Assembly (NCBI GenBank): GCA_003427395.1 | Contig: BFEA01000132.1 | Coordinates: forward strand, 598,049 to 624,249 | Direction: 5' to 3' | Length of the DNA: 26,201 nucleotides | Source: Chara braunii | Lineage: Eukaryota; Streptophyta; Charophyceae; Charales; Characeae | Shown: positions 8,882-17,339 of the stretch, piece by piece | How positions within the stretch are numbered: the stretch's first letter is position 1 | Layout: each line of letters begins with the position of its first letter | Made by a program: the position numbers and the translations under genes | The notes under the pieces: generated by a model | The model's database searches: none | Told to the model about the DNA's origin: nothing | What the model saw: the letters and a program-made list of their open reading frames with translations, nothing else

Positions 8882-10137
8882 CCCAAGCCTGGAGCTGGAA
8901 GGAAGGAGAAGAGCGGAGCAGGAGACGTTGGACGCTGGGAGAGCTCACAGTCAAACAAGATTACAAATTGAAGAACGGCGGGAGGCGAAAGCCTGCAGAA
9001 ATTGCAGTGAATAGATGGCAAGCGGTTTTGTCGGAAGACTTGTCCAGGGCGGGTAGCCAATTCGAGAAAGTTTGGAAAATTCTTAAGCTGCTACCAAACG
9101 GGAAACAGACGAGTATCCTGTGCATGCTGTCACTGATGGTAACCCCGTCTGCGGTGTGGCTGGTGAGCAGAGGGATGGAAACAGATCTCAGGTGTGTGCG
9201 TTGCAATTGGCCATACGAATCTGTGGTGGGAATGCCCAGCCTCTAAACGGGTGTGGAAGTGGTGGCAGGTACATTGGGAGCAAATGCGGGGGAAAGGGGT
9301 GAAGTGGGACGGAGCTTGGGTTCTACTCGGCTTCCTACCGGAAGGTGTCCAAGGCACAAAGGGCTGGGGTTATATAGCCCATGCAGTGCGAGGACTAATC
9401 TCTGAGATTATTTGGACCGATCGAAACAAGGCCAGATTCCATAATAGAACCCTGGCCGACACAGAGATCAAAAGATTGATGAGGAGGGGCCTGAAGCAGG
9501 CAATCAGGGTGGACTGGAGACGGAAAGCAAGGGGAGGGAAGGGCAGTAAGGAGCAGCTGTACTGGTTCCTGAGAACATGGGCAAAAAATAATCAGCTGGT
9601 GGCAGTGCATGAGGAGAGAGGCTTGGTTCTCTCAAGATGGATCCAAGAGGGTAGCTAGGTGGTTAAAGAGGTTCGAACCAGGGCACTCGGTTCGTGGTGC
9701 CGACCGCAGGAGGTCACATAGGGGAGGTGGGTAGCAGAGTACCACTGTTACTAGGAACCTAGGTTCCAACCAGCCGAGATAGGCTGGTATGAGGCCGGGT
9801 AGGTCTCGGTACCATAGTTACAGTAGGAACAGGGATGTAGAAGGGTTTACATTAGGGTTAATAAGACTGAAACAGTGGAAGTGGGATGAAAATTAAAAGG
9901 AAGTTGGTTGGATATTTGAGATGGACAGAAAAGCTTGGGAAAGGTAAGGTAGTGCTATAAGTCTAAGGTTGAGAATTGGAGATCAGTAGGAACGGTAGGG
10001 TTGCAGTTTTAGACTGTAAGCTAAACTGGCTGATGCTGCCAGGATAACTCCGGGTTGAATTGTGAGGTCCCCGGCCTCGATTGATTAAATTTGGTATAAA
10101 TGCTTTGTTGTGGTTAATAAAAATAAATAAATAAATA
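8882..10137 (+). mobile_element. LINE E, 5'-truncated LINE of a second family with target-site duplication
   Basis: The insertion is bounded by a 14-bp direct repeat, aacgtttttcgttt (8868-8881 and 10138-10151). It contains the C-terminal part of a LINE ORF2, about 480 bp of 3' untranslated sequence, and an aataaataaataaataa-type tail at 10117-10137. The tail and C-terminal sequence differ from LINEs A-D and the 3' hairpin of that family is absent, so this is a different lineage. 5' truncation plus a tail and duplication is typical of target-primed reverse transcription. Confidence 0.85.
8960..9658 (+). pseudogene. LINE E ORF2 C-terminal zf-RVT region
   Basis: The first frame (8968-9216) reads FEKVWKILKLLPNGKQ, then METDLRCVRC. 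A one-base shift at about 9210 continues as GHTNLWWECPASKRVWKWW, then AVRGLISEIIWTDRNKARFH and a basic tail ending in stop TAG at 9656-9658. This is the zf-RVT pattern C-x2-C...H...C with all four ligands present, followed by the W-x-x-R-N-x-x-x-F helix seen after it in plant-type LINEs. The frameshift makes this copy non-functional. Confidence 0.8.
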
Positions 10138-10151
10138 AACGTTTTTCGTTT
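10138..10151. repeat. Right target-site duplication of LINE E
   Basis: The 14-mer aacgtttttcgttt, directly after the aataaa-type tail. The leading aa could partly belong to the tail, so the true duplication is 12-14 bp. Confidence 0.8.
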
Positions 10152-10180
10152 CGACAGTCGACAGTGGTGTGGCGAGGCCC

Positions 10181-10500
10181 ACAGTGTGTGAGCTTTGTCG
10201 TTTCCTTTGTACTTTTCGGGGTTAACTTTTCAACTCTCTTTTCCTGATTAGCATTGCCTTTCATGTGAGAAGGTTGGCATTTCCATGATTTCATCTTGTC
10301 CGTTCTCACTACTTGAATCTGCAGTCTTCTTTTTGGGGGGGAAAAAAAAAGAGAGGAAAAAAAAAAAAAAACGAGAGAGAGAGGAATTTTGCTCTCAGAC
10401 AGAAGGGTGTGAAAAGACGGTTGATGATTTTGATCACGTTACGCACTTTGTGTGAGCTTTGTTTGTTTGCTTGTATGAGTGTGTGTGTGTGTGTGTGTGT
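10181..10500. repeat. Spacer repeat, copy R3, between modules M3 and M4
   Basis: Begins acagtgtgtgagctttg, contains cttttcctgattagcatt (10239-10256), ttccatgatttcat and gaagggtgtgaaaag (10402-10416), and ends with a second gtgtgagctttg and a TG dinucleotide run (about 10479-10500). An A/G-rich low-complexity patch lies at 10340-10384. Confidence 0.6.
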
Positions 10501-10874
10501 GGGCCTAGTTGCGCTACTCCCCATCCGTCACATTTCGTGGCGGATGCGTGGAGAGTGAAAAAACTGAGAATCGCGTGGAAGTCCAGGCATGGTTGCACTT
10601 ACTCGCCACTATATTTCTTCTACAGAAAAGTTAAAAAATTTTGTCTACCTGATGTCGACTCGTGAAGCCTGCCCTGCACTCTCCAGAAAGCTGTTTTGTG
10701 AAGAGGTCCGAGGACCTCTCTCCACAACCGGGCAAACCGAATTCACTCTCCACACTTGCGTCGACTGTGTGGCGAGCCGTCTGACACATTTTGCATTCGT
10801 CAAGTTTGGCGAGTAAGTGCAACCAGGCGCCTACTCTCCAAACTTGGCGTATGGCGAGTAGTGCAACCAGGCCC
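10501..10874. mobile_element. Foldback module M4 (374 bp)
   Basis: The left end gggcctagttgcgctactcc (10501-10527 in full) is the inverse of 10848-10874, which reads gggcctggttgcactactcg on the other strand. The right end is partly duplicated inwards: gcgagtaagtgcaaccaggc at about 10810. Its length is almost the same as M1. No coding capacity for a transposase. Confidence 0.65.
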
Positions 10875-11037
10875 TGTGGTTCACTGCTCTTGCAACTTCT
10901 TGGTTATCTTTTCAGGCTCTCTGTCCTTGATCATCATCGCCTTTCTTGTCAGAAGGTTCATATTGATTACATTTCGTCTTATCTTAGATTATACTTTCCA
11001 ACCGAAGGGTGTGAAAACACTTAAAACTGGGGCCATT
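10875..11037. repeat. Spacer repeat, copy R4, between modules M4 and M5
   Basis: Shares ggttatcttttca, cagaaggttcatattgatt and gaagggtgtgaaaa (11004-11017) with the other spacers, and runs to the ATT that borders M5. Confidence 0.55.
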
Positions 11038-12003
11038 GGGTCTCGCTCCACTACACTTGACTCTAGAAAAACGTCTAGGGTTGGGGTTTCGCTGCACTAC
11101 GCTATACTCATGCAAAACCAAGAGTGCAGCACCGCCGCACCTACTCAAGAAATGGGCGCTCTTGAAAACGTTATAGAGCTGTCAGAAACAGCTCAAGAAA
11201 ACCGCAAGAGTTGTCGTCGCTGCACCTGCTCGAGAATTTTGATCTACAGTAATTACCCAATTTCATGAGCTGTCAGAAGGGGGCCGTGAATTTCGCTCTA
11301 GGCTGTTCTTGAGTACCAGCCTGCAAGGACCGTTTTTTTTAGGGAGCTCCGAAGGACTGACGGAACGCCCGGAATTTCCTTGAGTGCACCTCGAGTCTGG
11401 GCAGACAACCCAGGCTGGCGCTGTCTGGTAGTGAAGCTTCTGAACTCGTAGAAGCTCATGAAAAATTGTTGGATCCCATATTAGTGCTACTCTAGAAGTT
11501 CAAGAGTCTAGAGCACATGCTGCGATGCGCGGGTTTCGGGACTTTTCTGGAGTCTGACAGCTCTAGACCAACTCGTGACAAGTTGCACGAGTGTAGAGTA
11601 GTGCAGCGAGACCCTTGGTCGAGTGTTGTCAGACTCTAGTAAACGTAAAAAAAGTCTGCCGCGCTCCACTTTCACTGGAGGGTGCTACTCTAGATGACTC
11701 GAACAGTAGAGAGTCCAGTCTGGTTTGTCCCTTCCACTACCTGACACTGCCAGCCTGGTTTGTCCACCCAGACTTGCAGTAGACTCACAAATTTTGGCAC
11801 TGTTTCGAGACCAGAACGGAGGATCCTAGAGGAAATGGGTGTGGGTGCTGCAGGCTGGGGCACTCTAGAGGAGTGGAGAGTGCGCTTCTGGAGCATTTTC
11901 TGACAGCACTAGACACAAATTTTCTAGAGGTTTGTCTAGTGTGTAAGTGGAGCGAGGCAAAACTATTGAATTTTTGAGAGTCTAGTGTAGTGGAGTGAGA
12001 CCC
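11038..12003. mobile_element. Long foldback element M5 (966 bp) with ATT flanks
   Basis: The left end gggtctcgctccactacact and the inverse right end gggtctcactccactacact match at 25 of 28 positions. Deeper in, 11395-11436 and 11731-11773 are inverse copies at about 36 of 42 positions (core ccaggctggc), so the element is a long hairpin rather than only end repeats. Both sides carry ATT (11035-11037 and 12004-12006), a possible 3-bp target duplication. The body is rich in ctctaga and gactctag words. It has no transposase, so it would be non-autonomous. Confidence 0.7.
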
Positions 12004-12064
12004 ATTACCCAGCTTATGGCTACTTCAGATTGAATAAACTGGCCGTTCGTTGTAAATTTTAAAC

Positions 12065-12106
<42 letters not shown>

Positions 12107-12113
12107 ATAAAAG

Positions 12114-12159
<46 letters not shown>
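12004..12159 (+). other. AATAAA signal followed by a long interrupted A tract
   Basis: AATAAA at 12033-12038 lies 28 bp before an A run (12066-12104) and a second A run to 12159, separated by ttataaaag. The spacing is that of a polyadenylation signal and poly(A) tail, as in a retrocopied transcript 3' end. Plain A-rich low complexity is the alternative. Confidence 0.5.
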
Positions 12160-12162
<3 letters not shown>

Positions 12163-12981
12163 CTGAAAAGGCAGTCAATCAGTTTATAGTACTTTATACA
12201 CAGTTGTACCAGAAATTTAGGAAGTTTGAGTTGGGGTTCGGAACACTGCGCAGTCACGGGAACCTGCTCTTTCTGACTTTACTACCCTTTATGGGTAGGC
12301 GCATGGTTGCATTTTCATGTCCTTTTTTTCTCCGCTCTGTGTGAGCTCCTTTCTATTTGCCAATGTTTGCGTGTTTTCATTTCTGGGGTCTGGGACAGCG
12401 TTGAGTTTTCACAACGCCGAGCTTTCTATCACGTGTGGCATGGTGGGACGGAGCTCTGCCGTTGATGTCTTGCGATCTAATGGTACCGAAATACAGGAGA
12501 ATAACCTATTAGATTTGTGTAGAATTTTCCTTTGACGTGAAATAGGTTTCGTAGTATGCTTTGGCCCTTTTGGTTTGGGCGGGAAACCATTTTCCATTGA
12601 GAAAACTACCCTGCCGAGGGTAGGGTACATTTCTCAACTGCAGTGCCTTCCCTTTTTTTTGGTTGTTTTTAACTTGTCTAGCCATCACTGCATCCTGAGA
12701 CGGAGGAACTCTGACAGCTGTGTTTGGCTGTCTGGCATCAAACTCGTTTCCTTCTTTGGGCAATGAATGCATCTCGCCATCCTCGTTGTCCCTGTCCATT
12801 TTACAAATAGCGACCTCCTGTTCCCTCACCACGGTGAGTATCCCTTTTTCACGGAGACATTCACTCTGACTGTTCCAGACATGTTTCATTTCTCCGAGTT
12901 ACGTTATAAAAAATAAGGAGAAAACTTAAGCTGTTTCTAGCGTTTTTTTTTCAGTTTTTTTACTTTTTTAATTTCTTGTTT
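12160..12981. other. No recognised gene; one unassigned minus-strand ORF
   Basis: The longest frame is 12509-12889 on the minus strand (126 codons, starting MKHVWNSQSECLREKGI and rich in Lys, Gln and Arg). I recognise no family. A short hairpin (ctaccct gccg agggtag) lies at about 12606-12623. The right end (12930-12981) is T-rich. Confidence 0.35.
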
Positions 12982-13060
12982 CAAATTTATTAATGTCGAA
13001 ATGGCGTCACACCGTTAAGTTTTCTAAACTCAACAAGGGTAGGTGGGACCAGACCCCTGG
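12982..13060 (+). repeat. About 78-bp direct repeat, copy 1
   Basis: Shares atttattaa, gtcacac, tctaaactcaac and gtaggtgggaccagacccct, in the same order and spacing, with 13570-13649. Confidence 0.75.
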
Positions 13061-13079
13061 TCCCACCTGTGTTGTTGAG
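13029..13079. repeat. Strong hairpin within the direct-repeat region
   Basis: An inner perfect 12-bp stem, aggtgggaccag / ctggtcccacct, closes a 4-nt loop. After a small internal loop an outer 8-bp stem, ctcaacaa / ttgttgag, continues it. The second direct-repeat copy at 13609 has only the left half, so the hairpin is specific to copy 1. Confidence 0.8.
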
Positions 13080-13569
13080 TAAACTCAACGTCGGGTTTTC
13101 GACGAAGAATGACAACGTTCGACAGGATGCGGCCGTCTACAGGGCTGAGATCCCACGGTGGGAATTTTTTGCGAAGGGTGATGTTGGTTGGGTTGATTTC
13201 ATGTTTTTTTTTTGTTTTTGTATAAGGACTTCGTACCGAGTCCCGCAGTGGACGAAAGGCCGCATGGGCAAGCACCACGGAGTTCAGAAGGCTACCCTCC
13301 AAGGTCGTGGGTAGATATGTCAACGTGCTGAATGTATCATTTCGTATTTTCGGTACTTCACAGGCCGCCGCGCGCCGTTCCCTGATTGTCGGGGAGTGTG
13401 TCAGTCACTTTGCGAGGGAAAAAAGAAACGTAACCGCCATGCATGGGCTCCATATGTCGATGTATCTTTCTGTTTTTTGCGGTGATTCATTTCTCTGTGT
13501 GCACATCTGGGGCCTCGTGAGGACTGGAGCGAGCTACGATTTTGACACAAAATGCCTGAAATGCATTTT
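13061..13569. other. 509-bp interval between direct repeats, no recognised gene
   Basis: Two short plus-strand frames (13069-13314 and 13307-13582) have no recognisable family. The direct-repeat flanks give a solo repeat-interval-repeat layout, but the interval is too short and unlike gag-pol for an LTR element. Confidence 0.4.
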
Positions 13570-13649
13570 TCAGATTTATTAAATGCTTTCGGTTGTCACA
13601 CAGTTGAGGATTCTAAACTCAACGGCTGTAGGTGGGACCAGACCCCTGA
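13570..13649 (+). repeat. About 78-bp direct repeat, copy 2
   Basis: Second copy of the 12982-13060 repeat, offset by about 588 bp and truncated after gtgggaccagacccctg. Confidence 0.75.
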
Positions 13650-13813
13650 TGGTCTTTTTATTTCCTGATGAGCAATCGTGATCAATGCCTTTTCGACTAA
13701 ATAGCACAGCCGGATATCCGGGTACCGTTGATTTATCCGCGTCTGCAGAGGGGATAATGTTGGCCAGATGAAGCCAGATAAAGTTCATCCAGGGTCAAAA
13801 ATAGAGTATTTTT
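13650..13813. other. No feature seen
   Basis: A short mixed-composition stretch leading to the MITE. No coding or repeat signal. Confidence 0.4.
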
Positions 13814-14082
13814 TAGGCTACCAGCAGGGCCGCCCGGGTCCCGGGTGGCCAGCCCGTGCAAGGACAAGGGAAGGTCCCAGCCAAAAAACATAAAATTCAA
13901 AAAATTCGAAAAAAACCTATGTTATCCAGGAAAATAAACTGAACAACTTTTGCGGCACGGTCACATCGAAATTCTTTACCAAATTTAAAATATGAAATAA
14001 AATTTAATTCGTTTTGTTTTGTTTTTAAATCTTTTTTTTGGCCCGGCCAGGAAAGTGATCCCGGGCCACTCTGGTAGCCTAG
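13814..14082. mobile_element. hAT-like MITE (269 bp) with 8-bp target duplication
   Basis: The left end taggctaccagcagggcc and the right end, read on the other strand as ctaggctaccagagtggccc, form inverted repeats: 11 bp perfect, then GC-rich and similar. Both sides carry gtattttt (13806-13813 and 14083-14090). An 8-bp duplication with TAGG-type ends is the hAT pattern. The A/T-rich interior has no coding capacity. One C at the right tip has no partner at the left. Confidence 0.65.
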
Positions 14083-14160
14083 GTATTTTTTGAAAAAAAA
14101 CAGAAAAAAATTCTAAAAAAAATCTGGAAAAAGTATGGTTTTTTTTTGGGGGGGGGGGGG

Positions 14161-14483
14161 AATTGTTGAAATGGCCCTGACAGTTGGGGTATTTCGTCAG
14201 ATACCCCTAGAAGGCATGGGTACGGCAAAATGCCCCTGTGACAGTCGTGAAACTTTGCGAAATACCCAAATTGCCGATTGGACCTGTCATCTTTTGCAAA
14301 TATTCCTACCAGGCCCTTGACAACTTGTCTATATGCCCAGGTATTTCTATCCTTTGGACCCTGCAGACGGCAAAAGAAATGGACGGGCCCCTACAGCCCA
14401 GTGGCAGGGCATTTCAGCGTATCCCTGTCTTTTATGGGTATTGAGCGAAATATCCCAACTTTTTTAGGGGTATTTCAACAATT
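14161..14483. mobile_element. Foldback element with aattgttgaaat ends (323 bp)
   Basis: The left 40 bp (aattgttgaaatggccct, then agttggggtatttcg) and the inverse right 41 bp (aattgttgaaatacccct, then agttgggatatttcg) form clear terminal inverted repeats. Words of the type gggtatttc, gggcattt and their complements recur throughout the interior. It is preceded by a G run (about 14149-14160). No target duplication or transposase is visible. Confidence 0.6.
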
Positions 14484-15207
14484 TTCCTTTTTTTTTCTTG
14501 AAGAATTGTAACCATATATAGCAGGGGAAGGAGAGGCCGGTAATCCTCAACAAACAACCCGGAAAATCTGGGGGCATTACCCAACTTAGGCTTGTGCTGG
14601 AAACTGGGTCCACCGTCCCATACCTTCCCAAATCATCAAGACTTCCAAAGAAAACTTCAAACCCATCCAGACAATCTACCAACTTAATCCTTAGATGGCT
14701 GGGCTAACATCCCTGGAGCCCCCGAACTCAGGCTTCAAATTTCCTCACTGCTATCCTAAACACAAGCCTGACCTACACTATAGCCTAAGATGTCCCCTAA
14801 CTAGAGAGTGAATCATAACAACGCCATCGTGGAGCTCTGCCTAACCCCGACAGAGCATGGTAGAACCGCATTTAAAGAACAGAGGCCTGAAGACCACTCC
14901 TAATCATGAGATGTCATGTGCTCTCCAGGGAGGAGCCATGGGCAAATCATCAGTTTCCCTTCCTTGGAGATGGTTGCCAGCGGACCATCTGCTGCCCATG
15001 TACGTTGGAACCACTGCCAGTCCTCTAGGATAATCAGCCGGATCTGCGACGTGATTGGCCATTTTCCTCCGAATGTGATGACTCATCCCCAAAACGTTTT
15101 TAGTTTCGAGCTTGCCAAATCACCCTCATGATGACCCCTCTACAAACCTGAGCTACATAGCCCCAGCCCCCGAGTCATAGGACATTGGAGAATTGCTGCA
15201 TCAGGAG
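14484..15207. other. Gene-free stretch with a remnant of the LINE 3' hairpin
   Basis: At 14596-14619 the minus strand reads gggacggtggacccagtttcc, a diverged copy of the LINE C/D 3' hairpin without the conserved sequence after it. At about 14940-15060 a minus-strand frame contains LEDWQWFQRTWAADG, faintly like DDWQWVPAR of LINE C, too weak to assign. The right end (15180-15207) appears to belong to LINE D. Confidence 0.35.
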
Positions 15208-15223
15208 CGGATCCATGAATCTG
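15208..15223. repeat. Left target-site duplication of element G
   Basis: The 16-mer cggatccatgaatctg, identical to 17340-17355. It lies directly against the poly(T) that is G's poly(A) tail on the other strand. Confidence 0.85.
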
Positions 15224-15369
15224 TTTTTTTTTTTTTTTTAACCGAATTATCTGTGGCAACCTGCTATTGGAGGTGATACGAGCATCCTCCAATTGCAACC
15301 CCCAGTTTATAGATGGCTCCAATCTATTGGTGGGGAGCATCACCTGCTGGAAACCGCGTCCAGCGTCCC
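15224..15369 (-). promoter_or_regulatory. 3'-terminal module of element G (hairpin plus conserved tail)
   Basis: On the minus strand: gggac, hairpin gctggacgcggtttccagc (15346-15364), then aggtgatgctccccaccaa and a diverged block, then poly(A). The sequence before it (about 15375-15440) also matches LINE C's 3' region, with agtcaatcccct and gggcaatcaatgctg. This is the likely recognition end for the LINE reverse transcriptase. Confidence 0.75.
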
Positions 15370-15940
15370 ACTGACAAGATTGGAGACAATATACGGCGGA
15401 ACAGCATTGATTGCCCTCTCATGAGGGGATTGACTGCCCGCCCAATTATCAGCCAGGTCACAGCATATATGAAGATCTAGCCATGGGAAGGGCGACAAAC
15501 TGTCCTCCAATCTCCCTAATCCTTCACAGTCATTTTCGTGTAAAGCAAACCCTAGGCCCCCTCTGTGCATAAGGCCGCTGCCGAGCTCCATGATTCTCAT
15601 TTTCCGCCAACGGAGGACGTCTGCCTACCCTCCCTTATCCTAAGCTATTCACCCGGCGAAGATCATTCTCACGAGATTGTTTTGTCAAATTTCTGGCAGA
15701 GGTTAGCAACATCTGCGACAGATGTCATTATTTGTATTATTATTATTATTCACATCTGCCATGCATACTCTTTTCCCTGCCATTTCGCCAACCAGAGTTC
15801 TGCCCATCCCTTATTGATTGTCCTATCTTCTTCCCCTATCCCCCACCCAGTGGCAGCCACAGAATATGACAGTCAGAACCGGCAGCAGGGAGGGGGCAGG
15901 GGGAAACCCGAGGTCAGAAATGGAAACCGGCAGGTGATAT

Positions 15941-16192
15941 TTACACAGGAGTGAAACAATCAAAACACATGCCAAACCCATCGAATCCAACCTCCCCCGT
16001 GGTCGACTGCCTGAGCCACCCTAGGGGTGAAAAGCGAGGGTACCTGTTAACCATTTGTGCCCTCATGATTGTTTGATGCCGCAGCTCATTAGTATTACCC
16101 TCTGGGGGGGTATCGCATACCCCTGCGAAATCAGAAAAAGCCCTGTCGTCGTCATAGCATGGTAAATCATCACACATGATATCATTGCCCAC
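15941..16192 (-). pseudogene. Acidic coding remnant of element G
   Basis: 83 codons starting MGNDIMCDDLPCYDDDRAFS and ending with GMCFDCFTPV. It follows the previous ORF in another frame, and the same acidic character suggests it may be a continuation after a frameshift. No family recognised. Confidence 0.3.
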
Positions 16193-16217
16193 ATCAGCCT
16201 GCTGGGTAGATGACGAA

Positions 16218-16919
16218 TCAATTGTGAAAAAAAACTTTCAGAACAAGCGGGCAAACCGCATCACCTACCTCCGCCGAAGCACCATTGCCAAACAATGATG
16301 ACGATGCCTTTTGATCTTCCGCGGGCTGTTGGTAAGACTGTGAAACAGATGTCAACAAAACTTCCGGAGCAAGCACCCCGATCGCCGCTCCCACATCCGT
16401 CAAATCTCCATTATTCACTACAACAGACTGAGAATGGTAGCCAAATGATACTGACACCATGAGATCGTCACCCAATTCATCACTCGACTGAGCAAATGGC
16501 CGCTGTTGCTGGATGCAGAGTGGACTAATTGGTGATGTCTCTGTTGTAGATGTTGTAATTGTCGATATTGCTCTTGTTGCCGCTGTTGATGTTGTTGATA
16601 TTGTTGATGTTGTTGATGTTGTTGATGTTGTTGATGCTGTCCATGTCACGCTATCCTGACCTTCAGATGAGAGCAACTCACCTGGTGGACTACCCACGTC
16701 TCTCCTTACTAGAAGCCCGATAAACATGTCTTTCACATGCGCCAGCATCCCAGCACACTCATGAAAGGCAGTCATCGCCTGTGATCTGTCAATCATATCC
16801 AACTGTCAAAGAGAGATCTACTCATATAGTTCCTCCTCCCACCCATCGTCGATCTCATCTCCCTCCAACAAGATGTCATCTGGTAGGTTGCCATATTCTT
16901 GACTCAGCAACACATGCAT
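16218..16919 (-). pseudogene. Broken ORF of element G, acidic then Ser/Thr-rich, unknown function
   Basis: One frame runs 234 codons from ATG at 16919 to the stop after 16218. It carries two nonsense codons close together (TAG at 16818-16820, TGA at 16806-16808). The start reads MHVLLSQEYGNLPDDILLEG, then an acidic patch DEIDDGWEEELYE. After the stops come AFHECAGMLAHVKDMFIGLL and a Ser/Thr run encoded by a gttgat-type short repeat (about 16545-16645), then a polar tail. The distribution of acidic and low-complexity patches resembles a LINE ORF1 or leader (compare the acidic LINE B leader), but no RNA-binding motif is visible. Confidence 0.4.
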
Positions 16920-17011
16920 CTCCTACAGCTGCTGTTTATACAAGGTCAATAAACAGTGCAGAATCTGCCTGCATAGGCTGCAGGGCAAGAGGGGTTTCCC
17001 ACAGCCCTCCA

Positions 17012-17203
17012 TCAGGCATGGTCTCCGTGTCCATCTCTGTCGTCGTTATTGATGTCAGAAGCTAACACCGCTGCGCCACAATTATGTTTTTTCAACAAAT
17101 TTCCAGTTGGCGCTGCCCCTGTCCGCGCGTCGCGGGACACCCACGCTACCAACAGCAGCTGCCACAAGGCAATCAGGACGCCACGCACGTCTGTCGGGCG
17201 CAC
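17012..17203 (-). other. GC-rich 5' part of element G with a short ORF
   Basis: The 17100-17300 stretch is the most GC-rich in the window. A 63-codon minus-strand frame begins MRPTDVRGVLIALWQLLLVA, which looks like a hydrophobic leader, but it ends at a stop and continues in no recognisable protein. It could be a 5' untranslated region or internal promoter of G. Confidence 0.3.
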
Positions 17204-17339
17204 GCACAGGCCTAGTGACCGAGGAGCTCCCTCCCCTAGGCACTAGTCTAGTCGGCAAACCGGGCCTTGCCGGTCGGGCGGCGTCGGGGCGCTAGCGCTA
17301 GTGCAGTCCTTCAAACAAGCCACTTCAATGTTCTGGGTT

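Larger units (their letters stand above)
8662..10180. mobile_element. Foldback module M3, split by LINE E
   Basis: The left end gggcctcgccacgccactg at 8662 is the inverse of cagtggtgtggcgaggccc at 10162-10180, with one mismatch. Removing LINE E and one copy of its target duplication leaves an element of about 250 bp. A second copy of aacgtttttcgttttgacag, next to a gtggtgtggcg block, lies inside at 8793-8821. Flanking triplets are act and aca, so a duplication is not proven. Confidence 0.6.
7251..12003. other. Mosaic array of foldback modules alternating with T-rich spacer repeats
   Basis: The stretch alternates between inverted-repeat modules with related ends (GGGYCTSGYTGCACTAC-like, entries at 7328, 7952, 8662, 10501 and 11038) and spacers sharing gtgtgagcttt near one end and gaagggtgtgaaaag near the other (ends at 8246, 8639, 10416 and 11017). 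Spacers sit directly between the right end of one module and the left end of the next at 10181-10500 and 10875-11037. ORFs in this region are low-complexity or antisense shadows. LINE E is a later insertion inside one module. Confidence 0.55.
15224..17339 (-). mobile_element. Element G, 2.1-kb retro-inserted element with a LINE-type 3' end but no visible EN or RT
   Basis: Flanked by a perfect 16-bp duplication, it ends (minus sense) in a poly(A) of 16 bases (T run 15224-15239) preceded by the 3' module shared with LINEs C and D. Joining the two sides restores LINE D coding (ERIHESDHHMFLQC, matching RRIPETIENIFMQC in LINE C), which independently supports the insertion. The 5' part (17339 to about 15940) is GC-rich, then holds broken acidic and Ser/Thr-rich frames. 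I find no endonuclease, RT or zf-RVT motif. It could be an ORF1-only derivative of the C/D LINE, or an unrelated transcript that captured the LINE 3' end. Confidence 0.75.

Noticed and set aside
10756-11268. 170-codon plus-strand frame across the M4-M5 boundary
   Set aside because: It crosses two foldback ends and a spacer repeat, has no family match, and is explained by the repeats.
13061-13569. LTR-like layout between direct repeats
   Set aside because: No primer-binding site, polypurine tract, TG...CA ends or gag-pol sequence, and the interval is too short.
13307-13582. Frame containing REKRNVTAMHG, superficially like the histone H4 segment KRKTVTAMD
   Set aside because: Only about six residues match, neither flank fits H4, and the frame has no histone-like composition.
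14904-15092. Minus-strand LEDWQWFQRTWAADG resembling DDWQWVPAR of LINE C
   Set aside because: The match is four to five residues with no other aligned block nearby, so I kept it only as a note and did not call a LINE fragment.
16218-16802. 194-codon minus-strand frame as an intact host gene
   Set aside because: It starts at TTG after two in-frame stops, lies inside retro-inserted element G, and its centre is a Ser/Thr run from a short DNA repeat.
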